Below, one piece after another: positions 1 through 5,722 of a DNA stretch of 11,785 nucleotides. The position numbers were made by a program, and so were the translations under genes. Under the pieces are notes generated by a model, which worked only from the letters and a program-made list of their open reading frames with translations, did no database searches and was not told the DNA's origin. Position 1 is the first letter of the stretch. Each line of letters opens with the position of its first letter. Source of the DNA: an uncultured Eubacteriales bacterium (lineage in GTDB: Bacteria; Bacillota; Clostridia; Oscillospirales; CAG-272); the NCBI GenBank assembly GCA_949286815.1, contig CASEEB010000177.1:1-11785 (forward strand). The letters run 5' to 3'.

Positions 1-605
1 GCGAATATCTCCCCCGCGGTACTGACCCGCGCAAAATATTCGTCAAGCTTTCTTTTCAGTTCATTTACATGCAACAATTCACCCTGCGGGCAAAAAATGT
101 GGGTATAGTTGCCCTCACCGCAAATCAGGTCGAGCTGAGAGATAAGAGAGCCATACATCTTATCGGTCTCGGTATATCCGCAGCTTGATATTACCACAAG
201 CTTCTTTTTCAGCAAAGATTCGTATCTGAACTCATGAAAGGATTTCGCCGATACCGGGGAGACCTCATAGCCATACGCTTTGGTAAAAGGAAGCATCCTG
301 TCCGTAAACTGTTTCATTACGGACGGCATACCGAAAAAGTACAGCGGAAAAGACTCAATTATTACATCCGACCTCAATACCGATTTTCTGATATCCTCCA
401 TATCGTCTTTTATAACACACTCACCCGGTGTTCTGCTCCAACAGGAAAAACACCCGGTACATGGTAAAATATTCTTTTTATACAAAGTAACCGTATCAAC
501 CTGACACTCACAAACCCTGCTTATCCCCCCGACAAACGATTCGGCTATACGCAAAGTTCCGCTCCGCTCGGCTCTCGGGCTGCCGTTGACAAGCAAAATA
601 TTCAT
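1..605 (-). CDS. Flavodoxin-fold NAD(P)H-dependent FMN reductase / iron-sulfur flavoprotein-like, partial (C-terminus off the window)
   Basis: The reading frame is open from the ATG at 605-603 to the window edge, giving 201 codons without a stop. The N-terminus MNILLVNGSPR (residues 1-11) is the phosphate-binding strand-loop of flavodoxin-like FMN reductases. A cysteine cluster follows at C49, C52, C55 and C63 (CX2CX2CX7C), then a DD pair at 67-68. This spacing matches the compact cysteine motif known from archaeal and clostridial iron-sulfur flavoproteins (Isf), which binds a 4Fe-4S cluster next to FMN. A likely role is cytoplasmic electron transfer or reduction of quinones, O2 or other small molecules; the true substrate cannot be read from sequence. 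The ATG overlaps the TGA of the upstream patatin gene (ATGA, 602-605), so the two are probably translationally coupled. Family assignment is firm; the Fe-S cluster is inference. Confidence 0.85.
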   Translation of the reverse strand, partial: MNILLVNGSPRAERSGTLRIAESFVGGISRVCECQVDTVTLYKKNILPCTGCFSCWSRTPGECVIKDDMEDIRKSVLRSDVIIESFPLYFFGMPSVMKQFTDRMLPFTKAYGYEVSPVSAKSFHEFRYESLLKKKLVVISSCGYTETDKMYGSLISQLDLICGEGNYTHIFCPQGELLHVNELKRKLDEYFARVSTAGEIF

Positions 606-1450
606 TTTCCCAAAAACCTCACTATACGGTCAAATTCTCTTTTGGCAATTTCAACGCCATGGTTATAATGAGCCATAATAATATTTTTATCGGACTCAAA
701 TTTGGACATGTCCTCAATTTCCGGCTGTATTACCAATACCCTGCCTTCGTTTACAAAGCTGTTTAAAATATCCACCTGAGCCTCATACATACTAACCCTG
801 TCAAAACACGCGCATATAAAAGCCGGATATCCTTTATACATCCGTTCTATTATCGTGCGGTACTTGGTATAATTTGTAGGCTTTCCCGCGCTGCTTTTCG
901 TAAGTACCACAATAACCCTGTCGCACCCTCTCTCAAAAGCCCGTACCACCGGTATGGAATCCGCAATGCTTCCGTCAAGGTAATGTTTTCCGTCTATCTC
1001 AACCGGCCGGCAAAGCACCGGCACGGAACACGACGCTTTTACCATATCGGTCAGGCGTTTGTTGTGTTTTTTCTCACTCAGATATTCCGCCTGCCCGCTC
1101 TCACAGCAGGTGACAACATATTCTACCTCCATATCAGACTTGTAGTATGTATCAAAATCAAAGAAATAATCATCGCTGTAAGGGTCTGTGTCATACATCT
1201 TGTCAAGATTCAGCACATTTCCGGTTTTTATCAGTTCACCCGCCTTGTTGAACAGCTCTTCTTTGGGCCGGAGTATAACATTTTTTGTTCTTCCGGGCTG
1301 ATTTGATTTATATGCCATCGCGTTGCCGCCGCCTGCGGAAACCCCTACGGCATAATCTGTCCTCAGATCGTTTTCCATAAAATAATCAAGCACTCCGGCC
1401 GTAAATATTCCGCGCAGCGCACCGCCTTCAAGTACAATCCCCGTTCTCAT
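602..1450 (-). CDS. Patatin-like phospholipase (YjjU/RssA-like)
   Basis: A 282-residue protein with all patatin landmarks. The glycine-rich oxyanion-hole segment GGALRG lies at 9-14, the nucleophile elbow GVSAG at 36-40 with Ser38, and the catalytic Asp motif DGS at 159-161 followed by IP. Ser38 and Asp159 form the family's Ser-Asp dyad. Such enzymes hydrolyse acyl esters of phospholipids or other lipids; many bacterial members of this small cytoplasmic type have no known substrate. No signal peptide or transmembrane segment is visible, and length fits the YjjU-like branch. The ATG at 1450-1448 is preceded by an AGAGGCGG Shine-Dalgarno. The gene begins 15 nt after the DUF308 stop and ends overlapping the next gene by 4 nt, so it is the middle gene of a three-gene operon. 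Family call is secure; substrate unknown. Confidence 0.92.
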   Translation of the reverse strand: MRTGIVLEGGALRGIFTAGVLDYFMENDLRTDYAVGVSAGGGNAMAYKSNQPGRTKNVILRPKEELFNKAGELIKTGNVLNLDKMYDTDPYSDDYFFDFDTYYKSDMEVEYVVTCCESGQAEYLSEKKHNKRLTDMVKASCSVPVLCRPVEIDGKHYLDGSIADSIPVVRAFERGCDRVIVVLTKSSAGKPTNYTKYRTIIERMYKGYPAFICACFDRVSMYEAQVDILNSFVNEGRVLVIQPEIEDMSKFESDKNIIMAHYNHGVEIAKREFDRIVRFLGK

Positions 1451-1465
1451 TCTGCCGCCTCTGAT

Positions 1466-2056
1466 CTACGATTTTTTGGAAAATCTGATTTTGTTGTTTT
1501 TCTTCTTTTCCTGCAGTCGGTCGATAATCTTTACGGTATAATAAGCGTTGAAAAGATTTTGCCCGCCGTCTATAAGCAAGGAAACTCCGATAAGTATATT
1601 CACAATATCTCGGTTATCAAGCAGGTCAAATATCAAAAAACCTCCCGAGCCAATGCAGAACACAGAACCCAAAAGTATTATCCACCACTTGCCAAGTCCG
1701 AATTTTTTCGCGTCCGTAGCGGTCTGTAATTTAAACACTCCGTCGATAAGTACGAAAAGCCCGATATGCAGATTAGAAGAATCCACCGTAGAACCCGACT
1801 GAACCAAGAACAAAATACCGATGATAATAACAAGTATCCCCAACGCCAGATCAAACTGAAAGGCAAGATGATATATGTCATATGAAAAATAACCTATAAT
1901 TTTGACGATTCCGCATAAAATCAAAGTTCCTCCTATCACATAGCACAGAATATCAGCCTCTATGGAGTGACCCGCAATATACAGAATGCCCACCGCGCAC
2001 AAAAGAAAAGAACATATTATATATAATATTTTCGCGAATTTAAGCGACGATTTCAT
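1466..2056 (-). CDS. DUF308 (HdeD-like) multi-pass membrane protein
   Basis: A 196-residue hydrophobic protein with about six membrane segments, near residues 8-28, 35-55, 66-86, 96-110, 123-145 and 150-168. The hydrophobic part is followed by a basic cytoplasmic tail (EKKKNNK at about 183-189, ending RFSKKS). Repeated glycine-rich helices with an LIDG motif (about 103-106 and again 161-164) suggest an internal duplication, as in the DUF308/HdeD family. In Escherichia coli HdeD is an inner-membrane protein linked to acid resistance; most clostridial homologues have no assigned function, and I assign none. The ATG at 2056-2054 has a good GGAGAGGCGG Shine-Dalgarno 8-10 nt upstream. It is the first gene of the operon with the patatin and flavoprotein genes, and its promoter is probably at 2125-2152. 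Confidence 0.85.
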   Translation of the reverse strand: MKSSLKFAKILYIICSFLLCAVGILYIAGHSIEADILCYVIGGTLILCGIVKIIGYFSYDIYHLAFQFDLALGILVIIIGILFLVQSGSTVDSSNLHIGLFVLIDGVFKLQTATDAKKFGLGKWWIILLGSVFCIGSGGFLIFDLLDNRDIVNILIGVSLLIDGGQNLFNAYYTVKIIDRLQEKKKNNKIRFSKKS

Positions 2057-2087
2057 TTTGGTTCCGCCTCTCCGATTTATTCAATAA

Positions 2088-2100
2088 GGGGCTAAGCCCC
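2088..2100 (-). other. Small GC hairpin in the DUF308 leader
   Basis: GGGGC and GCCCC flank a 3-nt loop, giving a compact perfect stem about 32 nt upstream of the DUF308 start codon and about 18 nt upstream of its Shine-Dalgarno. It lies inside the ~62-nt leader predicted from the promoter at 2125-2152. It has no T-tract, so it is not a terminator; it could stabilise the mRNA 5' end. Confidence 0.5.
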
Positions 2101-2117
2101 GTCATTCAACGTTTTCA

Positions 2118-2139
2118 GTGGGAAATTGTATCACCCCAC
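2118..2139. promoter_or_regulatory. Inverted repeat framing the -10 box (candidate operator)
   Basis: Read on the minus strand, GTGGG at 2139-2135 and CCCAC at 2122-2118 are perfect 5-bp inverted arms separated by 12 bp. The 22-bp element encloses the predicted -10 hexamer of the DUF308-operon promoter. A repressor bound here would block the promoter, and the spacing suits a dimeric helix-turn-helix protein. The TetR-family gene just upstream is a natural candidate, but that link is inference. Confidence 0.4.
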
Positions 2140-2152
2140 CGAAAAAAATCAA
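2125..2152 (-). promoter_or_regulatory. Probable sigma-A promoter of the DUF308-patatin-flavoprotein operon
   Basis: On the minus strand a TTGATT -35 (2152-2147) is followed after 16 bp by TACAAT (2130-2125), which carries a TGA extension just upstream (extended -10). Transcription would start near 2118, leaving a ~62-nt leader. The -35 hexamer overlaps the T-tract of the terminator-like hairpin at 2142-2186, so upstream transcription would end about where this promoter begins. Confidence 0.6.
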
Positions 2153-2186
2153 GTGGCACCGCCGCCTGAGAGGCGGGTGACATCTT
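2142..2186 (-). terminator. Terminator-like hairpin upstream of the DUF308 operon promoter
   Basis: An imperfect 36-bp palindrome spans 2151-2186, with a perfect CCGCCT/AGGCGG core (2162-2167 and 2171-2176), a 3-nt loop and outer arms that pair with one bulge. On the minus strand it is followed after two bases by seven T residues (2148-2142), the form of an intrinsic terminator. No coding gene lies between it and the TetR-gene terminator, so it either blocks read-through, ends a short non-coding transcript, or acts as an attenuator. On the plus strand no T-tract follows. Confidence 0.6.
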
Positions 2187-2263
2187 AATTTAGTTATAAT
2201 AAAAAGAAAACTCTGCATGTTTCCGCCCGAGCGGTCAATCTCAATTCATGATTTTCCATATTA

Positions 2264-2269
2264 ATTATA
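2264..2269 (-). promoter_or_regulatory. Perfect -10 hexamer, possible weak promoter
   Basis: A perfect TATAAT is present on the minus strand in a non-coding, AT-rich stretch. The hexamer 17 bp upstream (TATTAA) is a poor -35, and a better one (TTGTCT) sits too far away at 24 bp, so the call is weak. If active it would produce a ~115-nt RNA ending at the 2142-2186 hairpin. Confidence 0.3.
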
Positions 2270-2373
2270 CAATAACCGTGTTTTAATTAATATAGACAAA
2301 ATTTTTACGGTGTGAAAAATTCATACACGAAAAAATCTTTACGCAATTTTAGGACAATTCTTAAAAATTGCCC

Positions 2374-2400
2374 AAAAAAACCTCGCGACAAAGTCCGAGG
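2374..2400 (-). terminator. Rho-independent terminator of the TetR-family gene
   Basis: Starting 4 bases after the TetR stop codon, CCTCG and CGAGG (outer) and GAC and GTC (inner) pair around a TTT loop with one bulged G. Seven T residues (2380-2374, minus strand) follow directly. This is a canonical intrinsic terminator. Confidence 0.85.
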
Positions 2401-2404
2401 CTTT

Positions 2405-2965
2405 TTAATCTCTTTTTTCCTGTCCGCTCAACAGGTTCAGGATGTTTTCATGAAATAAAACAAGCATCCGTTTCAAGTCATCCTCGGACAGATCCTTCAT
2501 CCGTCCGTTCATCCACTCGTTAACCGCGCCAATTACAGTATATGTCAGTATTTTGCATATCAGACGCAAATCTTCACTGCTTCGTGAGGTTTCCGCCACA
2601 AGATTTTCAACAGTATTACTGACAATATACTCCACCGCTTCCGAGATGTGCCGCTCAAGGCAGAATTTGTCGCGTGAAGCATATATATTCTTTATAATCT
2701 TTTTATTTTTTACCGCCTCTCCGATAAGCTTAATCGTAAACTCATCAGGTTCAAGAACCAATTGTCTGTCATTGACGATTTTTTCAACCGCCGTTCTGAG
2801 TTCTTCCTCAAACAGCTCGTAAACATCGCTGTAATAATAATAAAAAGTGTTTCTTGTGACCGAACACTCCTCTATTATTTCCTTTACGGTTATTTTGTCA
2901 AGAGGCTTTTCGGAAAGCAGCTTGTAAAAAGCCTCTATAATAGCTTTTTTGGTAAACTGTGCCAT
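2405..2965 (-). CDS. TetR/AcrR-family transcriptional regulator
   Basis: A 186-residue protein whose N-terminus has the TetR DNA-binding domain. The helix-turn-helix lies at about residues 25-45 (ITVKEI, then VTRNTFYYYY, typical of the recognition helix). The C-terminal ~120 residues are helical and not recognisable by ligand; the overall form resembles the DhaS-like TetR group often found in Firmicutes. It should act as a cytoplasmic ligand-responsive repressor. The ATG at 2965-2963 has a GAGAGGAG Shine-Dalgarno. A candidate own promoter lies at 3025-3053 and a strong terminator follows the stop, so it is probably a separate transcription unit. The next genes downstream on the same strand (DUF308 operon) are plausible targets, given the inverted repeat on their promoter. 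Family is certain; target and ligand are unknown. Confidence 0.93.
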   Translation of the reverse strand: MAQFTKKAIIEAFYKLLSEKPLDKITVKEIIEECSVTRNTFYYYYSDVYELFEEELRTAVEKIVNDRQLVLEPDEFTIKLIGEAVKNKKIIKNIYASRDKFCLERHISEAVEYIVSNTVENLVAETSRSSEDLRLICKILTYTVIGAVNEWMNGRMKDLSEDDLKRMLVLFHENILNLLSGQEKRD

Positions 2966-3024
2966 ATTCTCCTCTCACACCTCAGGACAATTTACGCCCG
3001 GAAGAATTTTAAAAACCAAGTCCG

Positions 3025-3053
3025 GTAATACAGCATCACGAAACTTCCGGCAA
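3025..3053 (-). promoter_or_regulatory. Candidate promoter of the TetR-family gene
   Basis: On the minus strand TTGCCG (3053-3048) and TATTAC (3030-3025) are 17 bp apart, each matching consensus at 4 of 6 positions. The spacing is ideal but the boxes are moderate. It lies in the 104-bp gap after the HIT gene; a GCAAC/GTTGC stem (3050-3069) without a T-tract overlaps its -35 side. Confidence 0.4.
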
Positions 3054-3069
3054 CCCGAACGAAAGTTGC

Positions 3070-3408
3070 TTAACACATATTTTCAGGTAATTTCTTTCCG
3101 CCGAGAATATGAAAATGCACATGCTTTACCGACTGACATCCGTCTTCCCCTACATTTGAAATTACTCTGTATCCTCCGGAAAGCCCCGCCTTTGCGGCTA
3201 TTTTGGGAATCGCCTCAAAGACAGCGCGCACACTGTCGCTGTTTTCCGCGGTTATTTTGTCACAAGACTCAATATGCTCACGAGGTATAACAAGTATGTG
3301 TACCGGTGCCTGAGGGTTAATATCGCGAAACGCAAATACCTTATCGTCGCTGTACACTTCTTCCGACGGTATCTCTCCGCACGCTATTTTACAAAAAATA
3401 CAATCCAT
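3070..3408 (-). CDS. HIT-family (histidine triad) nucleotide hydrolase, HINT type
   Basis: A 112-residue protein of normal length for bacterial HinT. It opens with DCIFCKI (Cys3 and Cys6, the zinc-binding pair common in this group). The family signature GYRVISNVGEDG lies at 79-90 and the catalytic triad HVHFHILGG at 96-104, with His96, His98 and His100. HINT proteins hydrolyse phosphoramidates such as AMP-lysine or acyl-adenylates in the cytoplasm; the physiological role in Firmicutes is unsettled. The chosen ATG (3408-3406) gives the conserved MDCIFC start. Its AAAGGA ribosome site is about 11 nt upstream, rather long, and an out-of-frame ATG lies between the two. A near-consensus promoter for it lies at 3573-3601, giving a ~157-nt leader. 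Confidence 0.95.
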   Translation of the reverse strand: MDCIFCKIACGEIPSEEVYSDDKVFAFRDINPQAPVHILVIPREHIESCDKITAENSDSVRAVFEAIPKIAAKAGLSGGYRVISNVGEDGCQSVKHVHFHILGGKKLPENMC

Positions 3409-3517
3409 TTCGGGTCCATTCCTTTCTCATGCAAAAGCAATAACTTTAACAATTTTTATAACACAAAAATAATTTTTCACCATTACGATTATTTGCATTT
3501 ATACCCCGAAAAATATC

Positions 3518-3546
3518 TTTACAACTGTGATTTATCATGGTATAAT
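3518..3546 (+). promoter_or_regulatory. Strong promoter for the FkbM-methyltransferase/SDR unit
   Basis: TTTACA (3518-3523) and a perfect TATAAT (3541-3546) are 17 bp apart, with a TGG extension immediately before the -10. Transcription should begin near 3553 and run through the opposing HIT promoter at 3573-3601. The leader to the ATG at 3660 is about 107 nt. Confidence 0.75.
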
Positions 3547-3572
3547 TATGTAACGGCATATCGGCAAAATAA

Positions 3573-3601
3573 AGTATAACATAAATTTTTTTAATTGTCA
3601 A
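3573..3601 (-). promoter_or_regulatory. Strong promoter for the HIT-family gene
   Basis: On the minus strand a perfect TTGACA (3601-3596) is followed after 17 bp by TATACT (3578-3573), with a TGT extension before the -10. The start would be near 3566, so the transcript runs left across the plus-strand promoter at 3518-3546. The two promoters face each other and their transcripts would overlap by a dozen or so bases at the 5' ends. Confidence 0.75.
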
Positions 3602-3659
3602 CAGAATTCAGGTTAATACTTAATATTTGTTTAAATTGTTAAGAGAGGTGATACGACAA

Positions 3660-4811
3660 ATGATTTTCGGAGACAGCGGCGATTTTACCGACCTATGGAA
3701 ATATCTGAAAAGCTCAAAAAAACATAAGGTGCTGTACGGAATGGGAAACGGGGCGGACAAGGTATTGGCGGTATGTAAAGACTATGATATTCAGATAGAT
3801 GACTTTTTTGCCAGCGATGATTTTGTGCGCGGTCATTCGTTTCACGGCAAAAGAGTGCTTTCTTACTCAGAGATCGTCGGAAAATACGAAGCGTCAAACA
3901 TAATAGTCCTCGTCTGTTTCGCGACACGGCTTGACAGCGTACTTTGCAATATATATAAAATCGCTTCCGAATGTGAACTTTACGCGCCGGACGTACCGGT
4001 TTACGGAGACGAAATTTTCAACGCCGAATATTTTTATTCCAATATGGAACAAATAAAATCCGCGCAGCGGCTTTTCGCCGACGACAGATCAAAATCGACT
4101 TACATGGATATAATCAACTACAAATTGTCCGGTAAGATAGAGTATCTCATCTCTTGCGAATCTGCCGAGAGCGAGACTTTTTCCCTGCTCGGCGCGGACA
4201 AATTTACAAAGACCGCGGATCTCGGAGCATATAACGGCGACTCAATCCGTCAGCTTTTAAAATATTCGCCGTATCTCTCGCGCGTCACGGCGCTTGAGCC
4301 TGACAGAAGAAATTTCCGCAAGCTCTGCGAATACAGAGACAGCAAAACAGACAATATAAATATAGACGCCTATAATTGCGGGGCATGGTCCGAAAAAAAC
4401 GACTTTCCGTTTGACCAAAGCGGAAACAGAAACGCGTCCTTTACGTCAAATATTTCATACTTTCAGTCATCTGTCAATCAGGAAAGTCATATTCAGCCGA
4501 AACTCGCCAAGCAGGAAAAGACCGAAGTAAACACTCTCGACAATATTCTCGGCGGAGAGCGGGTGGATTATATCAAATACGACGTTGAGGGTTCGGAAAA
4601 AGAAGCGTTGGAGGGTTCGTTGAATACAATAAAAAAATATTCTCCCGCTCTGCTTGTTTCGGCTTATCACAGAAGCTGTGATATTTTTGCGCTACCGTTA
4701 TATATCCATCAGATAAATCCGGATTACGCCATGTATTTGCGTAAGCTCAGATATATACCCGCATGGGACATAAATCTGTTGGCTGTAAAAAAGCCGAATT
4801 GCTCAAAATAA
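3660..4811 (+). CDS. FkbM-family SAM-dependent methyltransferase with N-terminal Rossmann-like domain
   Basis: The start is set at the ATG at 3660 because a GAGAGGTG ribosome site (3643-3650) sits 9 nt upstream; a TTG 33 nt earlier is in frame but lies ahead of that site. The resulting protein has 383 residues. Residues ~21-130 form an alpha/beta domain with VLYGMGNGA at 24-32, a dinucleotide-type turn often found fused to FkbM domains. The methyltransferase domain follows: SAM motif I DLGAYNGD (187-194), acidic ALEPD (211-215), and the FkbM-typical VDYIKYDVEGSE (302-313). FkbM enzymes O-methylate sugars or polyketides, usually in glycan or natural-product clusters; no such cluster is visible here. 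The dehydrogenase gene follows after 41 nt with no terminator, so both are probably one transcript. Family call is firm, substrate unknown. Confidence 0.9.
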   Translation: MIFGDSGDFTDLWKYLKSSKKHKVLYGMGNGADKVLAVCKDYDIQIDDFFASDDFVRGHSFHGKRVLSYSEIVGKYEASNIIVLVCFATRLDSVLCNIYKIASECELYAPDVPVYGDEIFNAEYFYSNMEQIKSAQRLFADDRSKSTYMDIINYKLSGKIEYLISCESAESETFSLLGADKFTKTADLGAYNGDSIRQLLKYSPYLSRVTALEPDRRNFRKLCEYRDSKTDNINIDAYNCGAWSEKNDFPFDQSGNRNASFTSNISYFQSSVNQESHIQPKLAKQEKTEVNTLDNILGGERVDYIKYDVEGSEKEALEGSLNTIKKYSPALLVSAYHRSCDIFALPLYIHQINPDYAMYLRKLRYIPAWDINLLAVKKPNCSK

Positions 4812-4852
4812 ATTCAAAGCCATTATCTGCAATAAAAAAAGGAGACAGAATC

Positions 4853-5611
4853 ATGAAAATATCGGTTATAACCGGCGCCTCTTCCGGCATAGGCAGAGAG
4901 TTCGCGCTCATGCTCGATAAAATCGAGGACTGCGACGAAATATGGGTAATAGCCCGCCGTGAAAACAGACTTCGCGAGCTATCCGAAACATTGCGCGCGA
5001 AGGTACGCCCCATTGAACTCGATCTCTCGCTCGAATCAAGCTTTGAGGAATATCAAAAAATGCTGGAAACAGAAAAGCCTGAGGTAATCGCGCTTGTAAA
5101 CGCCGCGGGATTCGGAAAATTCGGAAAATTTACCGACATCCCTCTTTCCGAGCAGCTCAATATGATAGACCTCAACGCAAAAGCTCCCGTGGCTATGACA
5201 TATCTCACACTTCCCTACATGCCAAAGGGAAGCAGAATTTATCAGCTCGGTTCTCTTTCCGCGTTTCAGCCCGTACCTTATATAGGAGTTTACGGCGCCA
5301 CAAAGGCATTCGTACTTTCTTTCTCTCGCGCGATAAACAAAGAAATCGAAAACAAAGGCATCAAAATGATAGCCGTCTGTCCGGGATGGGTAGCTACCGA
5401 ATTTTTCAACCGCGCGGTTAAAGACGACACGATAACTTATTACAATAAGTTCTTTACTCCCAACCAGGTAGTTACGCGGGCTATCCATGACATGGGCAAG
5501 GGTAAGGACGTTTCTGTATGCGGCGCGTCGGTAAGAGCTCAGGTGTTGCTAACAAAACTGCTCCCTCACAGGCTTGTCATGAAAATCTGGTGCCGGCAGC
5601 AGGGGAAATAA
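4853..5611 (+). CDS. Short-chain dehydrogenase/reductase (SDR), probably NADP(H)-dependent
   Basis: A 252-residue classical SDR. The start at 4853 is chosen because an AAAGGAG ribosome site lies 8 nt upstream (4838-4844) and because it yields a standard SDR N-terminus; the longer in-frame ORF would overlap the FkbM gene. Motifs in order: cofactor loop TGASSGIG (7-14), ARR at 34-36 (basic residues after strand 2, favouring NADPH), NAAG (83-86), Asn108, Ser134, and the YxxxK pair Tyr147/Lys151, completing the Asn-Ser-Tyr-Lys tetrad. PGWVATEF (177-184) is the usual segment after strand 6. It should reduce a carbonyl or oxidise an alcohol; the substrate cannot be inferred. It is the second gene of a two-gene unit with the FkbM methyltransferase and ends at a strong bidirectional terminator. 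Confidence 0.92.
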   Translation: MKISVITGASSGIGREFALMLDKIEDCDEIWVIARRENRLRELSETLRAKVRPIELDLSLESSFEEYQKMLETEKPEVIALVNAAGFGKFGKFTDIPLSEQLNMIDLNAKAPVAMTYLTLPYMPKGSRIYQLGSLSAFQPVPYIGVYGATKAFVLSFSRAINKEIENKGIKMIAVCPGWVATEFFNRAVKDDTITYYNKFFTPNQVVTRAIHDMGKGKDVSVCGASVRAQVLLTKLLPHRLVMKIWCRQQGK

Positions 5612-5624
5612 AATCTCTTACTTT

Positions 5625-5682
5625 AAAAAAGCGGGACTCATTTATCCGTATAAGCGGATCGAGTGAGTCCCGTTTTTATTTT
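5625..5682. terminator. Bidirectional intrinsic terminator between the SDR gene and gdhA
   Basis: CGGGACTCA (5632-5640) and TGAGTCCCG (5664-5672) form a perfect 9-bp stem, with an inner ATCCG/CGGAT stem (5644-5648, 5655-5659). A T-rich tract (5673-5682) follows on the plus strand, and on the minus strand six T residues follow (5630-5625). It serves both convergent units. Confidence 0.9.
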
Positions 5683-5722
5683 ACGCATTTTTAAAATGAC
5701 ACAGAAATTTGCGATATGTAAA

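Noticed and set aside
983..1306. 107-residue plus-strand open frame opposite the patatin gene
   Set aside because: It lies wholly inside a clear patatin coding region and has no recognisable motifs.
2311..2329. Imperfect palindrome GTGTGAA...TTCATACAC as a TetR operator
   Set aside because: The arms pair only with a 2-nt insertion and it overlaps no convincing promoter; the repeat at 2118-2139 is a better candidate.
2355..2370. CAATT/AATTG hairpin as a second TetR-gene terminator
   Set aside because: AT-only short stem with an internal mismatch and no T-tract after it; the terminator at 2374-2400 explains the 3' end.
3373..3419. Out-of-frame ATG 11 nt upstream of the HIT start, opening an 11-codon frame
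   Set aside because: It directly abuts the AAAGGA site, too close for efficient initiation, and the conserved MDCIFC start is clearly the downstream ATG; probably chance.
3627..3659. Upstream in-frame TTG start for the FkbM gene (adds 11 residues)
   Set aside because: The GAGAGGTG ribosome site lies inside this extension and is correctly spaced for the ATG at 3660, so the extension is most likely 5' untranslated.
4763..4852. Longer SDR reading frame beginning inside the FkbM gene
   Set aside because: The extra 30 residues do not resemble an SDR N-terminus, and AAAGGAG at 4838-4844 fits the ATG at 4853 that begins a normal MKISVITGASSGIG.
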